Positions 44,326 to 57,033 of a stretch of 64,000 bases of DNA are shown here, piece after piece (position 1 is the stretch's first letter; the number at the start of each line of letters is the position of its first letter). Origin of the DNA: Lasiodiplodia sp. COLG20 (taxonomy: Eukaryota; Ascomycota; Dothideomycetes; Botryosphaeriales; Botryosphaeriaceae); NCBI GenBank assembly GCA_009801085.1, contig VNWV01000004.1:1178001-1242000 (forward strand), read 5' to 3'. The notes under the pieces were generated by a model. That model did no database searches, was not told the origin of the DNA, and saw only the letters and a program-made list of their open reading frames with translations. The position numbers were made by a program, and so were the translations under genes.

Positions 44326-45201
44326 GATTGCGGTGACGGGGCAGCTGAGGCCCGGCGGCCGTTGTGGTTATGTGTCTTCGAGACTCGGGGGGCGTGGCGG
44401 TAGTTGTTCACGCGCGGGCGCTCGGATGTTTTCCGCGGTGTCCAAGGGATGGGGGAGGTGATGCGTTGGCGGTGTAGTGATTTCGCCGGGCCCTGAAGTC
44501 AGGCTCGGGCAGGGGACGCGGCTGTCTCTCGCAGCAGAATGGAGAGGGGAGGGCGCGCGGAGTGTTCAGGAGAGGCGTCGGCGCGCCAGCCAGGGAGGGG
44601 AAAAGACTGCTGACTGTTCTGGCGGTCTGCGGCTTTGAAATTGTTGTTGACACTTGATCTCCACCCCGGCGTGCTGGGCTCCCAAGACCCGCACCGCGCC
44701 AGCTTGACCGGCTCGCCGACCGCGCTAAAAGGTGCCTGCAGCATCCCGCCAACCCGCTCCTACAGCAAAGCCGCACCCGCCTCCGCGAGCGCGTGCGTGC
44801 TGCGTCGCACGAAGCACAAGGCCTTCAGCCGCGCATCTTGCGTCTCGCATCTCGCAGCGCGCATCTCGCAGCCCGCGTCCGGCTCTACACGCCTCACGGG
44901 CCGCTCCTCTCCCGGCCGACGAGTCGCGTAGGTGCCCGCCGTTACCTCGGCCTCTTCGCTCGATTCCACGCCACGCCGCGAGACGTCAGGCCGCCGCACG
45001 CCCTGTCACATTCAACCTCCGCCTGACAACACTCTTGGAAAAGAGACCTAAAATTGTAGACCGGGACGTCGCTCCATACGCCATCCCGCAAACCATGCTG
45101 GAAACTATCGATAACTCCCCCCACCCCGTGTCCGCTGAAGACCCTGAAATTGAGAAAAAAAAGACCCTGTAATTGCCGTATAAATCCCATGCCGCCCAAG
45201 C
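44326..45201. other. Intergenic region between kinesin and RAD6
   Basis: About 875 bases, kinesin promoter side. Includes a short imperfect repeat of GCATCTCGCA-type units at about 44,835-44,875. Short ORFs only. Confidence 0.45.
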
Positions 45202-45954
45202 CTAGTCCTCCCAGCTCTTCTCCACCGTCTCCCTCACGCGCTTGATGTACTCGCGCTTGTTGTCCTTGTACAGGTTGCTTGCCTCGACATTGGCGGGCGA
45301 GCTGGTGTTCGGGTCGTTGAGCAGACTGATGTGCCCTCTGTCAGCATCATTCTGTTCTCCAGTAGAAACCTTTGCACATACCTCTGGATGCTCGTCAGGA
45401 TCGCCGCCACGTCGTAGGTCGGGCTCCACCTGTTCTGCAGAATGTCCAAGCAAAGCTCGCCCGTGCCGTAGACGTTGGGGTGGAACATCTCCGAGATGAA
45501 CTTGACGCCCGGCGGCTTGTTGGGGTACGCCTCCTCGAAGTGCATCACCAGGCGGAACGTGCCGTCTTCGAAAGGCGTGTCGGCGGGGCCAATAATCACG
45601 GCGTTCCTGCACAGCGCTCGCGTGAGCTTTCATTTCTCACGGCAATCGGGATTTCAGGTTGGGGTCTTGCTTGCGGGCGCAAAATTACCCCCGGTGGACC
45701 GAGTGACGGGTGAGAGCAAGCATACCAAGTCATGACATTGTCGGCGATGGGAGAGGCGGACACGCCGGCGGGAGGATCGGTCTGCATCCGCTGCACGCCG
45801 TGAAGGTCAGCATCGCTGCCACAAGCAGTACTTTTCCGGCGTCGGGCACCGAGCACGAGAGGTCCGCCTTATGAGCTTTGGGGCGTCGTTGGCAAGATCC
45901 GCGTGTACGTACCTTGAAGTCGCGCATGAGACGTCTGCGCGCGGCGGTCGACAT
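45202..45954 (-). CDS. RAD6: Ubiquitin-conjugating enzyme E2 Rad6/Ubc2, 4 exons
   Basis: E2 that with Rad18 ubiquitinates PCNA in post-replication repair, with Bre1 ubiquitinates histone H2B, and with Ubr1 acts in N-degron turnover. Exons: 45,954-45,913, 45,790-45,726, 45,606-45,382, 45,325-45,202 (151 aa). The start [20 protein letters not shown], the [15 protein letters not shown] active-site loop with Cys88, and the end [12 protein letters not shown] match the family closely. Like other filamentous-fungal forms it lacks the long acidic tail of budding-yeast Rad6. Introns are 56-122 nt. Confidence 0.96.
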
Positions 45955-46802
45955 GATTGCGTAGGTGGTTGACACTCGGAGCGTTGGATAGATTGCGAGG
46001 CGTCGATCGAGAGGGAAGCTGGCGTTCAAGGGGCTTGACTGCGGCGGCGCGGGCGAGAACGAGATGCAGGAAACGGTTCAAGTTGTGCTACCCTCACAGA
46101 GCAGAGAGGGCAGCATCCCCCGGCGTCACCAACCCGCGCTAAAGTGACGCTTGGGCCATGTCACGTGTGGCCTTGAGTTGAAATCTGGAACCCCAAACCA
46201 CATCCACATCCGCCACCGTGCTAATCACATCCGTCCATAGCACCTGCCGATTCCAAGGCAGCAGCCATCCTCTCTCTATCAAACAGACGATTGACCGCGT
46301 GTAGAGATAAATGGTGATCGGTATCAAACACGAGTCGCCGTGCCATGTGAAACAAATCTGCTGTATGTTCTGCCCTTTTGGGAACTACTACCATTCCATT
46401 GTCGGATTCTCGGAGAATATCATCAGATCTTGTGCGATGAGAGCTGGCCTCAAATGGAGCGGACGTGCAACATTGTACAACGACATTACAAGAAGGGATG
46501 CATACTTCTACATACGGGGCGACAAACACCCAAAACAAGTAAAAACATGGTGGTACTGATTGATTGGAGATGTCCAGAATCCGTAAAACGATGGCTTGCT
46601 CTTCGCCCTTGATGCCAACTGGTATCTTGGTGCATGATCCGTGAACGCCAGCTTTTATTCCTCCCTTAGTCCAGTTTTTATTCGTACATCCCCGGATCTG
46701 CAAGACGTACCAGAAGTACAGTGTCAAACACGAAGAACCCGAAACTCCAAACCCATGCAATATGTTCTTCGTGCTGTCAAAGAGAAGCCGAGAACTTTGT
46801 CT
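45955..46802. other. Intergenic region
   Basis: About 850 bases forming the RAD6 promoter side and the 3' flank of the DEAD-box gene. A minus-strand ORF of 179 codons at 46,221-46,760 is not supported by domains or composition. Confidence 0.45.
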
Positions 46803-48941
46803 TTAGAACGCTCTGTTCGTCCGGCCACGAGTCTCCCAGCGACTTTGCGGGGGTTTCCCTCCTCGGTGGTCTCGGCTGTCCTGACGCTGACCAAACGGTG
46901 CGTCGTCTCTCGGCTTCCTGTCAAAACCGCCACGCCCACCAAATGGTGCATTATCTCTCGGCTTCCTGTCGAAGCCGCCACGCCCACCAAATGATGCATT
47001 GTCTCTCGGCCTCCTGTCAAAGCCGCCGCGCCCATCGCGTGAATTCCGGTCAAAACCGCGGCCCCTTGAGCCCTGGTTCCTGGAACGGTTGGGACGGTCA
47101 AGTCCTATTCCCTTGAGAACATTCGGAGGGATATAAGGTTCTTGCTGAAGACCCCATAGATTCTTTGCCATGGATTTCAAGCTGTTGACGACAGCGTGCT
47201 TATCTTTGCTGTTGGAAGCGGCCGAGAGTATGCGCGGGAATGCCTCCTCGAGCTCTGTTTCGTCAACCTTCAAGAAGCTCTCTTGCAAAAGTTGGATGAT
47301 CTGGCTTGCATGCTCGGGCACCTCATCCAAAGCTTCCAGGTCGGCTGTGGCAGTTGCCAGTGAATTGTCGGGCTTGATCGGAAGATCGGGAATCTTTTGT
47401 CGGATTTGGTAATCGTTCATCTGGGGCATGATGACCCAGCCCTCGCCCTCCTTGCCGGCACGGCCGGTACGACCGATCCGATGGACGTAATCAGGAGGGT
47501 CCCGAGGAAGGCCCATTTGTATCACGTGCGTAACGTTGGGAAAATCCATGCCGCGAGCAGTGACATCGGTGGAGAACAAGATTGCCTTCTCCGCGGCTCT
47601 AAACGAGTCGGCCTGCCTCTGTCTTGCTGCTTGCTGGAGATCTGAGTGAATGAAGAGAAGTTCACCGTCCCACAGGGGATGCTTAGACCTTTGCACACGA
47701 CGAATCCGGTTGAAAGCACTGTACGAGATCTGGGTTTCCTTCAGTGTGTTGAAGTAGACTATAGCCTTGAATGGGCGCTTTTCGCCCTTCTGCGAAAGGG
47801 CTGCTTCTCGTTGGCAGAGCTCCAAAAGCGCTGGTAGCTGAGTCTCAAAGCCATTGGTGAAGACGACCTTTTGGGGGATGCGCTGATGTGTTGGCTCCTC
47901 GTCATCGCGAACTGTCTTGACGAAGTGGAAACCCGGCTTCAAGGTTTGACGAACAAGCCTGACGACTTCTTTGGGGACGGTGGCCGAGAACATAAGTGTC
48001 TGGCGGTCTCTGAGCGACGTGGGCGGAAGGCTTTTCTGGATTTCCTTGATCTCCTCCATGAAGCCAGTCTCCATCAGGCGATCCGCCTCATCGTAGATGA
48101 AATAATCCAGGTTCGGCACGGGAATCGGGTTGAACTCATCGCTAAGGATGTCGTTGAGACGTCCGGGAGTTGCAACAAGAACATTACACCCTTCCGTCAT
48201 GATCTTTCGCAGACCCTCACGCTTGCCCGTTCCACCGACGGCCGTCTGCACCTTTACAGACGTGTGGCGGGTCAACTTGCGGGCTTCGACCGCGATCTGC
48301 TCGGCCAACTCCCTGGTGGGAGAGATTATGATGGCACGAATGTCCGGGGCAAGGCGAGGTCCACGCGGCGGCGACTGGCGTTGGAACCGCCCTCTACCTC
48401 TACCAAACGAAGTTTCAAACGAAGGAGTCCGGTCTGGCTCGGCGAGCTTCGGGTCCTTGGAAAGAATGTTTTGAAGCATGGGAAGGAGGAAGCCGAGCGT
48501 CTTTCCAGTTCCTGTCTTGGCTTGTGCGATGCTACTACGGTCAGCACGTACGTTTTGATTTGGGTTCCGTTGCGCTTACAGGTCGGTGCCCTGCAGGGCT
48601 TGATTGATAGTAGCGGACTGCACTTCAGTCATGGTGTGGATGCCCATATCATGCACAATGGCCTTGATGACATTTTTGTGGACGATTCCTCTCTCCTGCA
48701 GTTCCTCGAACTTTGTGATCGGTGATTCAGAGAGGTCGGCGTTCGCGGTAGTGGCGGCGGCGGCCTGAGCACCCGCCTGGCGGACGGTTGACTGAAATGC
48801 GCGAACCGACAGAAGAGGCGCGATTCTCGAGGGAAAGCCAGCGCGGGGCGAGGCGATTGAGGTGCTGCGCAGAGCAACCCGGGTGGTCGCGCTGAGGGCT
48901 CGCGGCAGAGATGCCGGGCATCTCCGTAGAGGTGCGAGCAT
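46803..48941 (-). CDS. MSS116: Mitochondrial DEAD-box RNA helicase, Mss116-like, 2 exons
   Basis: RNA chaperone of mitochondrial intron splicing and translation in yeast. Exon 1 is 48,941-48,580 and exon 2 is 48,531-46,803 (696 aa). The N-terminus is a typical presequence (MLAPLRRCPASLPRALSATT, rich in Arg and Ser). Motifs in order: I AKTGTGKT (125-132, just after the splice junction), Ia SPTRELAEQ, Ib TPGR, II DEAD, III SAT, V TARGMD and VI HRIGRTGRAGK. The C-terminus carries at least four GGFDRKPRD/RGG-type repeats for RNA binding. The acceptor is a TAGTAG tandem; using the first AG would insert one Ser before the IAQAKTG segment. Confidence 0.92.
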
Positions 48942-49365
48942 GGTGGAGCAGAAGAGGGAGCGCAGACAGTTGCCAAGGGGAAATGCGAGGCAAGAGGATA
49001 TAAGGGCGAGCGAAAAAATCCCCCCGAGGTGCTGGAGGAAAGATTGCTGGAGTTGAGGGTCGCGTAGGGCGAGACTTTTTTCAGAACATCAGCGAGCGTC
49101 GCGCCGCCGCTAGTCTCCTCCGGGCCACGAATTCTGTGGCCGCCACCCGCGCGCGAGCGAACATTTCCCGGAATGCTTGTGGACCATGGCTCCTTTAATT
49201 GGACCCCTCTAGTCTCATTCAACAGCGATACAGACTGTGCTCACGAACGGGCATTGGTGCAATTCTGGCATTCGTGAATCGTAAACGCGCTCTAGCCAAT
49301 GCTCGACATGATTCAGGCGGCCTCACCGCCCCAGATAAGGCCGAGCGATGAAGTCTCAACACCAA
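48942..49365. other. Intergenic region
   Basis: About 420 bases holding the MSS116-like promoter and the 3' flank of the next minus-strand gene. I see no other feature. Confidence 0.5.
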
Positions 49366-50365
49366 CTACAACTTGTCATTCGCCCCCAGCAGCAAGAATC
49401 CTTCACTCACGCCCTCATGGATCCCACCCGTCACGCCGCGCAGCCACCACAGCATTAGGTCGTTGATGGCCTGCCCCACCTTGCCATCGTTCATCTGGAA
49501 GATGGCACTGGTGAAGCGGATGCTCCTCCTGCCCAGCTCGTCGACCGTGTTGATCGACGACGAGACCAATCTCTCGGATATCCGGTGCTGGCGCTCGTAC
49601 TGGTACGCGTGGCCGATGAACAGCTTGAAGTACGGCAAAAGCAGGTGTAAGAGGAGGAAGAACTGGATGATGCTGGAAGCGAGCAGGCGATGCAGCCACG
49701 ACGGCTCCGGTGGCGGCCTATGCGGCTCTGACACGTGCCGGCTTCCCTGGTACACGATCTGCTCGTTGGAGACGTCGACGTGGATGACCTTGACCATGTG
49801 CGGCGGCAGCGACGACTCTATCGACATCTTCTCGGTCGCGCTCAGATCGCACGGCAGTCCCTTCAGAAGGAGCGTCAAGGCCTGCACGTAGAGGGTGCGC
49901 CTAATGGACATGTCGCTATCGCCCGGGTACTGGAGCGCTGCGGTGAGATGGCTTAGGCCTGTCTGCTGTCAGTAGGCGGGCAGTGCTCCGCATCGCGGGA
50001 AAATGCTGACCCTGGGTGGCATGTTTCCAGTTCACGGTAGCTGGCATGTCGAGTGGGTTGTAGCCGGGAAGACTGGACGAGGAGGACCGCCTTTCATCTA
50101 CCAACTTCTCCTCGGGCAACGACCTGTCGGAGACGCCTGACCCGCGGCGCATGGCAGCGCTGGCCGGCCTCGAGGTGTAGCTCGGTGGGGGGCTTTGCGC
50201 GCCTGCCGCCCTATGGAATTGGGCGTGGCTGGACCGGAAGCCGGTAACGGTGCGGCGGAGGCTCTTGAGGCGCGGGATGCGGCTCTGGATCACGGCGGGC
50301 AGGATGGCGTAGACGGTCGACGGCACATCCTCGTCCGATCGCTGAAACACAGTGGGCTGCGCCAT
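49366..50365 (-). CDS. Conserved-looking fungal protein with one hydrophobic segment, 2 exons
   Basis: Exons 50,365-50,011 and 49,958-49,366 (315 aa); the 51-nt intron (GTCAGC...GACAG) splits a Gly codon. The N-terminal 110 residues are polar, with a Ser/Pro-rich segment (SPPPSYTSRPASAAMRRGSG). The middle reads like an ordered helical domain (RRTLYVQALTLLLKGLPCDL). A hydrophobic segment follows at about 208-232 (SIIQFFLLLHLLLPYFKLFI) and then an amphipathic helical C-terminus. It may be a membrane or lipid-associated protein. I do not recognise a family. Confidence 0.7.
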
Positions 50366-52651
50366 TACCTAGTCCCAACAGGAGAAGGATTGATGGTCAC
50401 AGGAAGAGAAAACCTCCTGCCTGGCGCGCAGGAGCTTATCTACGAAGCAAACAATTGTGGTTTGCAAGTTGGCATGTGATAGCGGCGCGAGGCGAAGCAC
50501 GAAGCTTGGCTGGCGCAATCGTTTGTTGAGGCTGCCCCTCGCTCGAGCACCTGACTTTTGCTTCCGGACGTTGCAGATAGCACGGAGGGTCCATGGCGCT
50601 TCACCAAATGATAACACCGTTTCTGTGTCGCGCCCGCCCGACGTCACTCTCCCGCAGCCCCCAACAACACAGTCATGGCGTCACGTCGCAACACAACTTC
50701 GAACAGCGACGAACGAGACCTGCAGCCACCCCTGGCCCGCGCAGCAACACGTTCTGCATCTGGCACTTTCGTCCGGTCAGACTACCACCACCGCTCTCTC
50801 GCGCCTCGAAATGGAATCCTCCGGCCCGTCAGGCACAGCCAACGCTCCGACATGTGCGGAGAATTTCCTTGCAATTAGTCCAGTCTCAGACACCTGCCGT
50901 GTCACCACCTTTTGTTTTTCTTGACTAACCACTCTTGCATACATAAGCGCCGCGAGCCCTGTCGGACGCGCAGCCCCGCCTCTGTACTCAATCGTCACCA
51001 CGCACCCGGATCTCGGTCAACTTGAGATCCGACGTTCTGGCAGCCCAGTCCACTGCAAACCAGGGGCTTCCCTGCCGGCCTCATGATCGAATCGTCTACG
51101 GATATTTACGGTTTATGCTATCAGACTCGAGGTAAATCTGCCTTTCACATGGCCATGAGCAAGATAAACTTTACTCAGTAAGAAGTTGCACCTTGATTCG
51201 CACTCCCGCGCAGGGTTCCTGCTATCAAAAGCGCCGATTGCGGCCCACATCAAAGCCTCCGGGCTGAAGCACAGCTATTATGATCACGCCGTACGTGATC
51301 TCGTGCCAATACATGTGATGAGTCGGAGAAGTTACGGTGCTTTCTCCGACTCCACTTGATAAGCATGTGTTCAGCCTCGTATAGAAACGCCGCATTCGTC
51401 CGCGCAATCCCTTCACATGCCAATGTCCAACGTTGAAGGCGAGAGAGTCAGCCTTTGAGAAGCGTTTGCGGTGCACCACCACGCCTTCTCCGCGCTGGCC
51501 GCCCTACATCTTCACATGCGGAAGTAAATTGCTCACCATCACCTCACAGCTTCATGAGATAACGCTCCAACATGCGAATTCCTCCGGCGATCGCGGGCCT
51601 GGCAGATGAGCTCGCAGCAAGCCCAGCACAAGTACCGTACCGCTCTTTCTTCTCCCTGCAGTGCCGTCATTTGCAAAATATCAATGACACAGAAAGGCTC
51701 TGTACCACGGTTCGACCTGTTTCCAATCACATCCCCGTCGTATCCATAGCATACGAAGAAGTGCAATGATACGGTGTTTTTTTACTTAGTGTTTCTCTGC
51801 TCCTGTTCGCAAATACAGCCTTGCATTTTTCTTAGTTTTATGTTGGCTAGCCTCTTGCATTTGCATTTGCTCCTAGCATACTGCCGGATACTATTTGCAG
51901 ATATCGAAGGCGCTGTGATCTCAAATACATTTGGAGTGATTTTATATTCTTGATAGAAACCCACAATCCTATCGACCGCCATGTAACTCTACATTCCATC
52001 ATCAAGTTCATCGTGCAATCTTGACGTCACGCGAACTGGAGAAGCAATCTGCACCGAAGCCAGGAAGAGTGCGAAGATGATTTGGTAAAGAAAAAGAAAG
52101 AAGAAAAAAGAAAGCTGCGCTTATCTCTCTCATGCTAATCGGGTGCGTTTTCAAGAAATGCAAAACTTTTTCTCCCCCTTCCAACAAGCGTCCGGATTTC
52201 TTCTTTTGGTCTTGCCACTGGCACGCAAAAGCTGCATTCGTTTTGTGTAGAAAGTTAGCGCGAAGACAGGTCACAAGACCATTTGGACCTCGTATGCATG
52301 CTCAACGAGATAGTCCAAAATACACAAGCTTCAACATTATGCAATTGTCTATGCTGTAATGCCCTTTAACGCCAAGTGCAACCAGCTCGACGGCTGGTGG
52401 AGAACTTCCTGACAAACCCAATGATGCTGTTATGCTGCTTCGCCATAACTATACTCCTACACGAGAATTGAAATCAAAAAAGAACCTCGCAGCCCAGTCG
52501 GGGGGAGCGTTTCACAAACCCGGAACCACCGAAAAACCCCCATGTTCTGTACAGCACCCCAGTCACAAATGTCCATGAACGCCTACCATCCCCCGTCTCC
52601 AACCGTGGGTATCAACCCCAATAGCCTATCCCAATGCACACTATGTGTGGC
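50366..52651. other. 2.3-kb gene-poor region
   Basis: Only short ORFs (longest about 155 codons, 50,457-50,924, overlapping another frame). No transposon motif, RNA gene or spliced gene recognised. The stretch from about 51,000 is AT-richer than the genes. Confidence 0.4.
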
Positions 52652-55600
52652 CTACGACCCCTTGTTGTCATACGTCCAGCCACCATCTCTCATCAGCCTC
52701 TCCCGTCCTTCCATATCCTTCTTTCTCTCTTCCTCGGTCAGCTTATCTTTGACCCAGTAAGCGCTACTCGTTCTCTCTCTGAATCTCTTGTGCCTGTCCT
52801 TATTTTTGAAAATCTCCTCCATCTGTAAAGGCGGAATCGGCCCAAACACCTCCAATGGATCGACCAGCTGTTGCTGGGTGAGCAGCTCGCGCAGTGCAGG
52901 GGAGTTGACCCACGACGGAGCCTGGAAGTTGGCCGCCTCCGAGTCCGAGTCCTCATCCTCCGAATCCGTGGCAATTTCCGGTAGCTCGGGCGTAGGGAAA
53001 TGCGGCGAAGCAAGAGGAACGGTGGTGGTCCGTGCAGGTGTCTTGAACACACTGGAGGAAGGACCAGCAGCGGTTGAAGGGCCTGACGCATCGGCAAAGG
53101 GGATCTTCGCTTTCGAGATGGTGGCCATGTCATTGGGGTGGTTGCCAAGCTTGCTGTGTTGCAGCTGGTGCTGCGCTTTGACGGTTTGCTTGAACATTGA
53201 TTGCCCGTGGGACGAAGGGCCAGCAGGTGCCGGTTTGTATCCATGGGAGAACTTGTTCGGTTCCTTGGCCTTATCGATGACCGACATAAGACGTTCGCGC
53301 TCTGGGTACAACTTGCGCACATTAGATTGTCTGATCGGCGGGGCCATCATAGAACGTCGGGCGTCGGCGGGCTCTTCGTCTTCGTCATCTGAGAGAGTCT
53401 TCCGACGCTTGGCGTTCAATTGCTGGAAAGAGGGCGCATTGCGCTGCGCTGGTGGGCGTGGCGCAGTCTCTTCATCGGCATGGAAGCGCTTTGGAGGCTT
53501 GGCCGGATTGACAGGAGGAATGTTCAGGACCGTGTTGACTCGAGAGATAGGTCGAGCACCACCAAGGTCACCACGAGGATGGCCATGCACAGTTGCTGCC
53601 TTTTCCTTTGAAAGAGCTTGGGCCTAGTGGAAGTTAGACATTAAAACAAAACGAGGAAAATTGACAATAACTTACCAAATCCTTCGTCTGCTTGCTGACT
53701 GCCTGGGCCCGTAGCTGTTCCTGCTTTTTGGCCTCAGCAGCCAAAGCTTGCCTGCTAGCTGCCCGCTTGGCTTCCTGTGCTCGCTGTTGCTCTGCAGCCT
53801 TCCGCTGCGCCTCGGCTCTGCGCTCTTCGTCGGCCTTCCGGCGTTCTTCCTCAGCCCTTGCGGCTTTCTCCGCCCGCTGCTGCTCTATTGCTCGTTTCTT
53901 CTCAGCCTTGCGTTGAGCCTCACGTTCCTCTCTTTCCTTGTTTTTCGCTGCCAGAGCCAAAGACGTCGGCTTGGCAACTGGACCAGTGCTCTTAGCAAAG
54001 GAACTGTTGGCAGAATCGACGGGGTTCTTCGCAGCTGGGGTCTTTGCGACGCCAGGGAGAGTGCCGTGGAGAGATTTAGACAAATCTGCATTCGTCGGAT
54101 GCGGTCTCTGGGACCCAAGGCCAACTTTGATGTGTCTCGGCCTGGAAAGGTTCTCCTTGCTTGCCGTGGGCTTGATTAGTCGGCTCTTCGGCTCCCTCAT
54201 CTTGGGTGGACCGCGCCCTGGCTTAGAACGGGCAGGCTTAGACGCATCGTCGGTCGAGGTGTAATCATCATCTCTTGAGGACACAGTCTCAGCACGAGAG
54301 GCAGCACCAAGACGCGTGGCCGCAACGTCTTTGCCAGCCATCCCTTGTTGTCTTCCCTTCTCTACGACCTTCTGCTCTTCCTCTGTGGCCTTCTGCAAAG
54401 ACTCCTCGTGTTCCTTTTGCGCTTCCGCTTCCTTCTCCTTACGTTGTCGCTCAAGAGAGGCGCGCGTCGTCCGGGTAGGAGTACCAGTCGCAGTCGCAGG
54501 ACGCCTCGCGGGGCTCGCTGGGTTGATAGGCCTATCGAAAATGGTTGGGCGAGCAGGTCTCGGGGAGCTCGAGGCCTGTTCCATGGCAGAATTCTCTCGC
54601 AATCTCGGTGACGATGGGGACAAAGCCTCCAGCTTAGCTTGAGCGCTAACACCAGCACTGCTTGCAAAGATGCTTTTGGCGGACTTTAAAACGGAGAAAA
54701 ACTTTGTTTTCGAGGCACTCAATGGAGCATCATCCATCCTGGATGGTGATCCGGCCGGCGTATTTGACTCCACATCCTGCAGTTGCTCGGGGTCATACAC
54801 AGAAGTTGCTTTCTTACGTGAAGATCCGGGCGCCTTCGATGCACTTTTCGCCGAGGACTCGAGGTTCGGGACCGAGGCAGATTTTAGATGGCCAAGACCG
54901 TGTCTGATGGGAGTTCGCCTTTCCGATCGTGGCTCTTCTTCCATCTCTGCGTCGAGGCCGCCAAGCGGAGTCTTTCCGCTGGCCTCTTCCATAACATCAT
55001 CAGAGCCATTTCTCGAGTGAGCCGGTACAGTTAGGGCTGAAGGGAGCGGTTTAGCAGTGACGGGGGCAATCCAATCGTCGTCGTCGTCCTCATCCTGGAT
55101 GTTGGGCACTGGGCTGTGTGCTTTGGGTGGTTTCACAGGTTCTTCGGGCTCTGACACTTCTTCGGGCTCCACACTCTGTTCGTCATTCTCGGTGGGAAGC
55201 TGGGGATAGTTCGGTTCCTGAGAGGCAGATCCAGGGATTGATTTTGACGTCCTTGGTCCTTGGGCCTTGGCCAGCATGTTGATGCGCTCGTGGAGGCGCT
55301 GCGTAGACGTCTTTTTGTGTGTTTCCGCGTTCTCGTTTTCACTCTCAGAGCCGCCCACACTTTCGCTGTCGTCCCCGGCCGCAGTAATGATCTGGCCTCC
55401 ACCAAGGCTTTTACCACCAGTGAACCTTCCAAAGTGGCTGCTACGAGCCTTGTACTGATCCACATGGCTGGTTCGTGAGATCCTGCTTCCCATACTCTTC
55501 TTCCCGGCAAGCGGTTCACGGGCGGGAAGGGAAGAGAAGGTAAGGCTGCTCTTGCGCAAAAGCGGCTTTGCTGGACTCGAACCGTCGGAGGGTGTTCTCG

Positions 55601-56577
55601 CACCATCGTCTTCCTCTTCCTCTTGCTCGTCTTGCTTATCCTCGGTGGCATTGAGAGCTGAATTGAGAGCGGACGCGGTTCGGTCACCGACGCTGAATTG
55701 CGGAGACTTGGGTTTCGCATTTTCCTGGGCAATGGGCGACTCGTCGGGCTGCGTGGGAACCAGATCCATGTCGTCTTCGTGGATGGTGATTTCGTTGTCG
55801 GCATCGCCGTCATCTTCATCTTCATGGATTTCGATTTGTTCGACATCTTCCTTTGCCGAGACAAAAGATGCGGATGCAGACTTCCTGCGAGGCTCCTGCG
55901 GCTTGGGAGGCGAGGATTGTATCGACTTCGCCGGGCTTTCTTTCCGGGGAGACAATCTTGCGACCGACTCGTCGTCATCAACCTCCATCTCGTCTTCGGT
56001 CATTCCGTGATAGCCAGAATCGCCCGGCGGGATGGCGTTGGAGGTCTGGTCAGCGTCTTCTGCGGGTTGTGGCGGGGCCGACATGTCAGCATCTTCGGGG
56101 TCCTCAGCGATCTGTATCTGTTCAATCTGCTTGTAGAAGTCGGTTTCACGCGTGGGGCTAGGGGCGTTTGCGGGATTGGGGGCGAAAATGTCCGTGAGCG
56201 GCTGCGACGGGCTGTTAGCAGTGGCGACAGAGCAGGCGACGGACAGGCACTCACAGCGCGCGTTTCCTGGGGATTGCGCTTGCGAGCTGTGCGCGGCGTC
56301 TTCCCGCGCAGCTTGCCCGGGGTTTTGAAGGTGTCGGTTATGTTTCTGATCAAGCAAGTCAGCGCGGCGGCGGATAGATAGATGAATGAGTTTTAGGAGC
56401 GTACAGCTCGGGGCGGCTGAAGATGTCGGCCATGTGCTCGTTCAGCCATTCCATCTCATTGCGCACCGAGTAGGAAAACTCGTCGGCCTCCTGCTCGACA
56501 AACTGCGCAGCCTGCTGGCGCTCGGCGAGGATCCATGGCGCGGAGCCGACGGCGAGCTTGTTGCGCGACGCAGCCAT
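52652..56577 (-). CDS. SLI15: INCENP/Sli15 inner centromere protein (chromosomal passenger complex), 4 exons
   Basis: Scaffold that binds Aurora B kinase, survivin and borealin and moves from centromeres to the spindle midzone. Exons: 56,577-56,405, 56,345-56,255, 56,201-53,676, 53,623-52,652 (1253 aa). The N-terminal 60 residues form the helical region expected to bind the other passenger subunits (EADEFSYSVRNEMEWLNEHM). The long middle is disordered, acidic and Ser/Pro-rich. A highly charged single-alpha-helix/coiled-coil follows (about 760-930; REEREAQRKAEKKRAIEQQR). The C-terminal IN-box is clear: TPELPEIATDSEDE, then APSWVNSPALRELLTQQ and VFGPIPPLQMEEIF, ending with RERTSSAYW, whose TSS is the segment Aurora phosphorylates for activation. 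For intron 2 the second of two acceptors restores APLTDIF. Confidence 0.93.
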
Positions 56578-57033
56578 TGTGGGAGTGGGTGGGGTGCGAG
56601 TCGCTGAAACGGCGACGCGTCTGCTGGAGTGCAGGCAAGTGCGTCGAGAGAGTGTGGAACGTAGAGCGCGACTACATGTACATGTCGAGGTAGCTGGCGC
56701 GGAGGATTGCGGCGGTTGCTAGGGCGGGCGGTGATAGGTGGTGTCGAGTGGGCGATGTTGACGCTCTGCCGTGAGATCAAAACAAACCCAAAGCTTGAAA
56801 CCGCGCTGACGAGACGACATCACGTGACCGACTGATCGTCGTCCGCCCGATCGTCCGCCCGATAGTCCGCCCGATCGTCCGCCCGCTCCGCCCAGTTCCC
56901 CGACAACTGCAATACTCTGTGGAAATTTTCTTCATAATTGCTCCCCTCTTTATATATGGCAGGAATCCGCAATTGTACCGAAAGCACCAACGCCATTGTA
57001 TGCCCCAATATGTGTTGTGAAAATTCACCTCCG
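56578..57033. other. INCENP promoter region
   Basis: About 450 bases upstream of INCENP containing a 12-bp tandem repeat at 56,841-56,888. No gene seen. Confidence 0.5.
56841..56888. repeat. 12-bp tandem repeat upstream of INCENP
   Basis: Consecutive units GTCCGCCCGATC, GTCCGCCCGATA, GTCCGCCCGATC and a partial GTCCGCCCG, preceded by a partial unit, about 265 bases upstream of the INCENP ATG. Confidence 0.85.

Noticed and set aside
46221..46760. 179-codon minus-strand ORF
   Set aside because: Composition is not protein-like and nothing links it to a family.
47871..48725. 284-codon plus-strand ORF over the DEAD-box helicase
   Set aside because: Antisense shadow with no domain of its own.
52788..53627. 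279-codon plus-strand ORF over the INCENP C-terminus
   Set aside because: Antisense shadow of the IN-box exon.
55555..55585. T-arm-like sequence suggestive of a tRNA
   Set aside because: Resembles GGTTCGA-type T arm only locally, with no acceptor stem or anticodon arm, and lies inside INCENP coding sequence. I found no convincing tRNA, rRNA or CRISPR array anywhere in the window.
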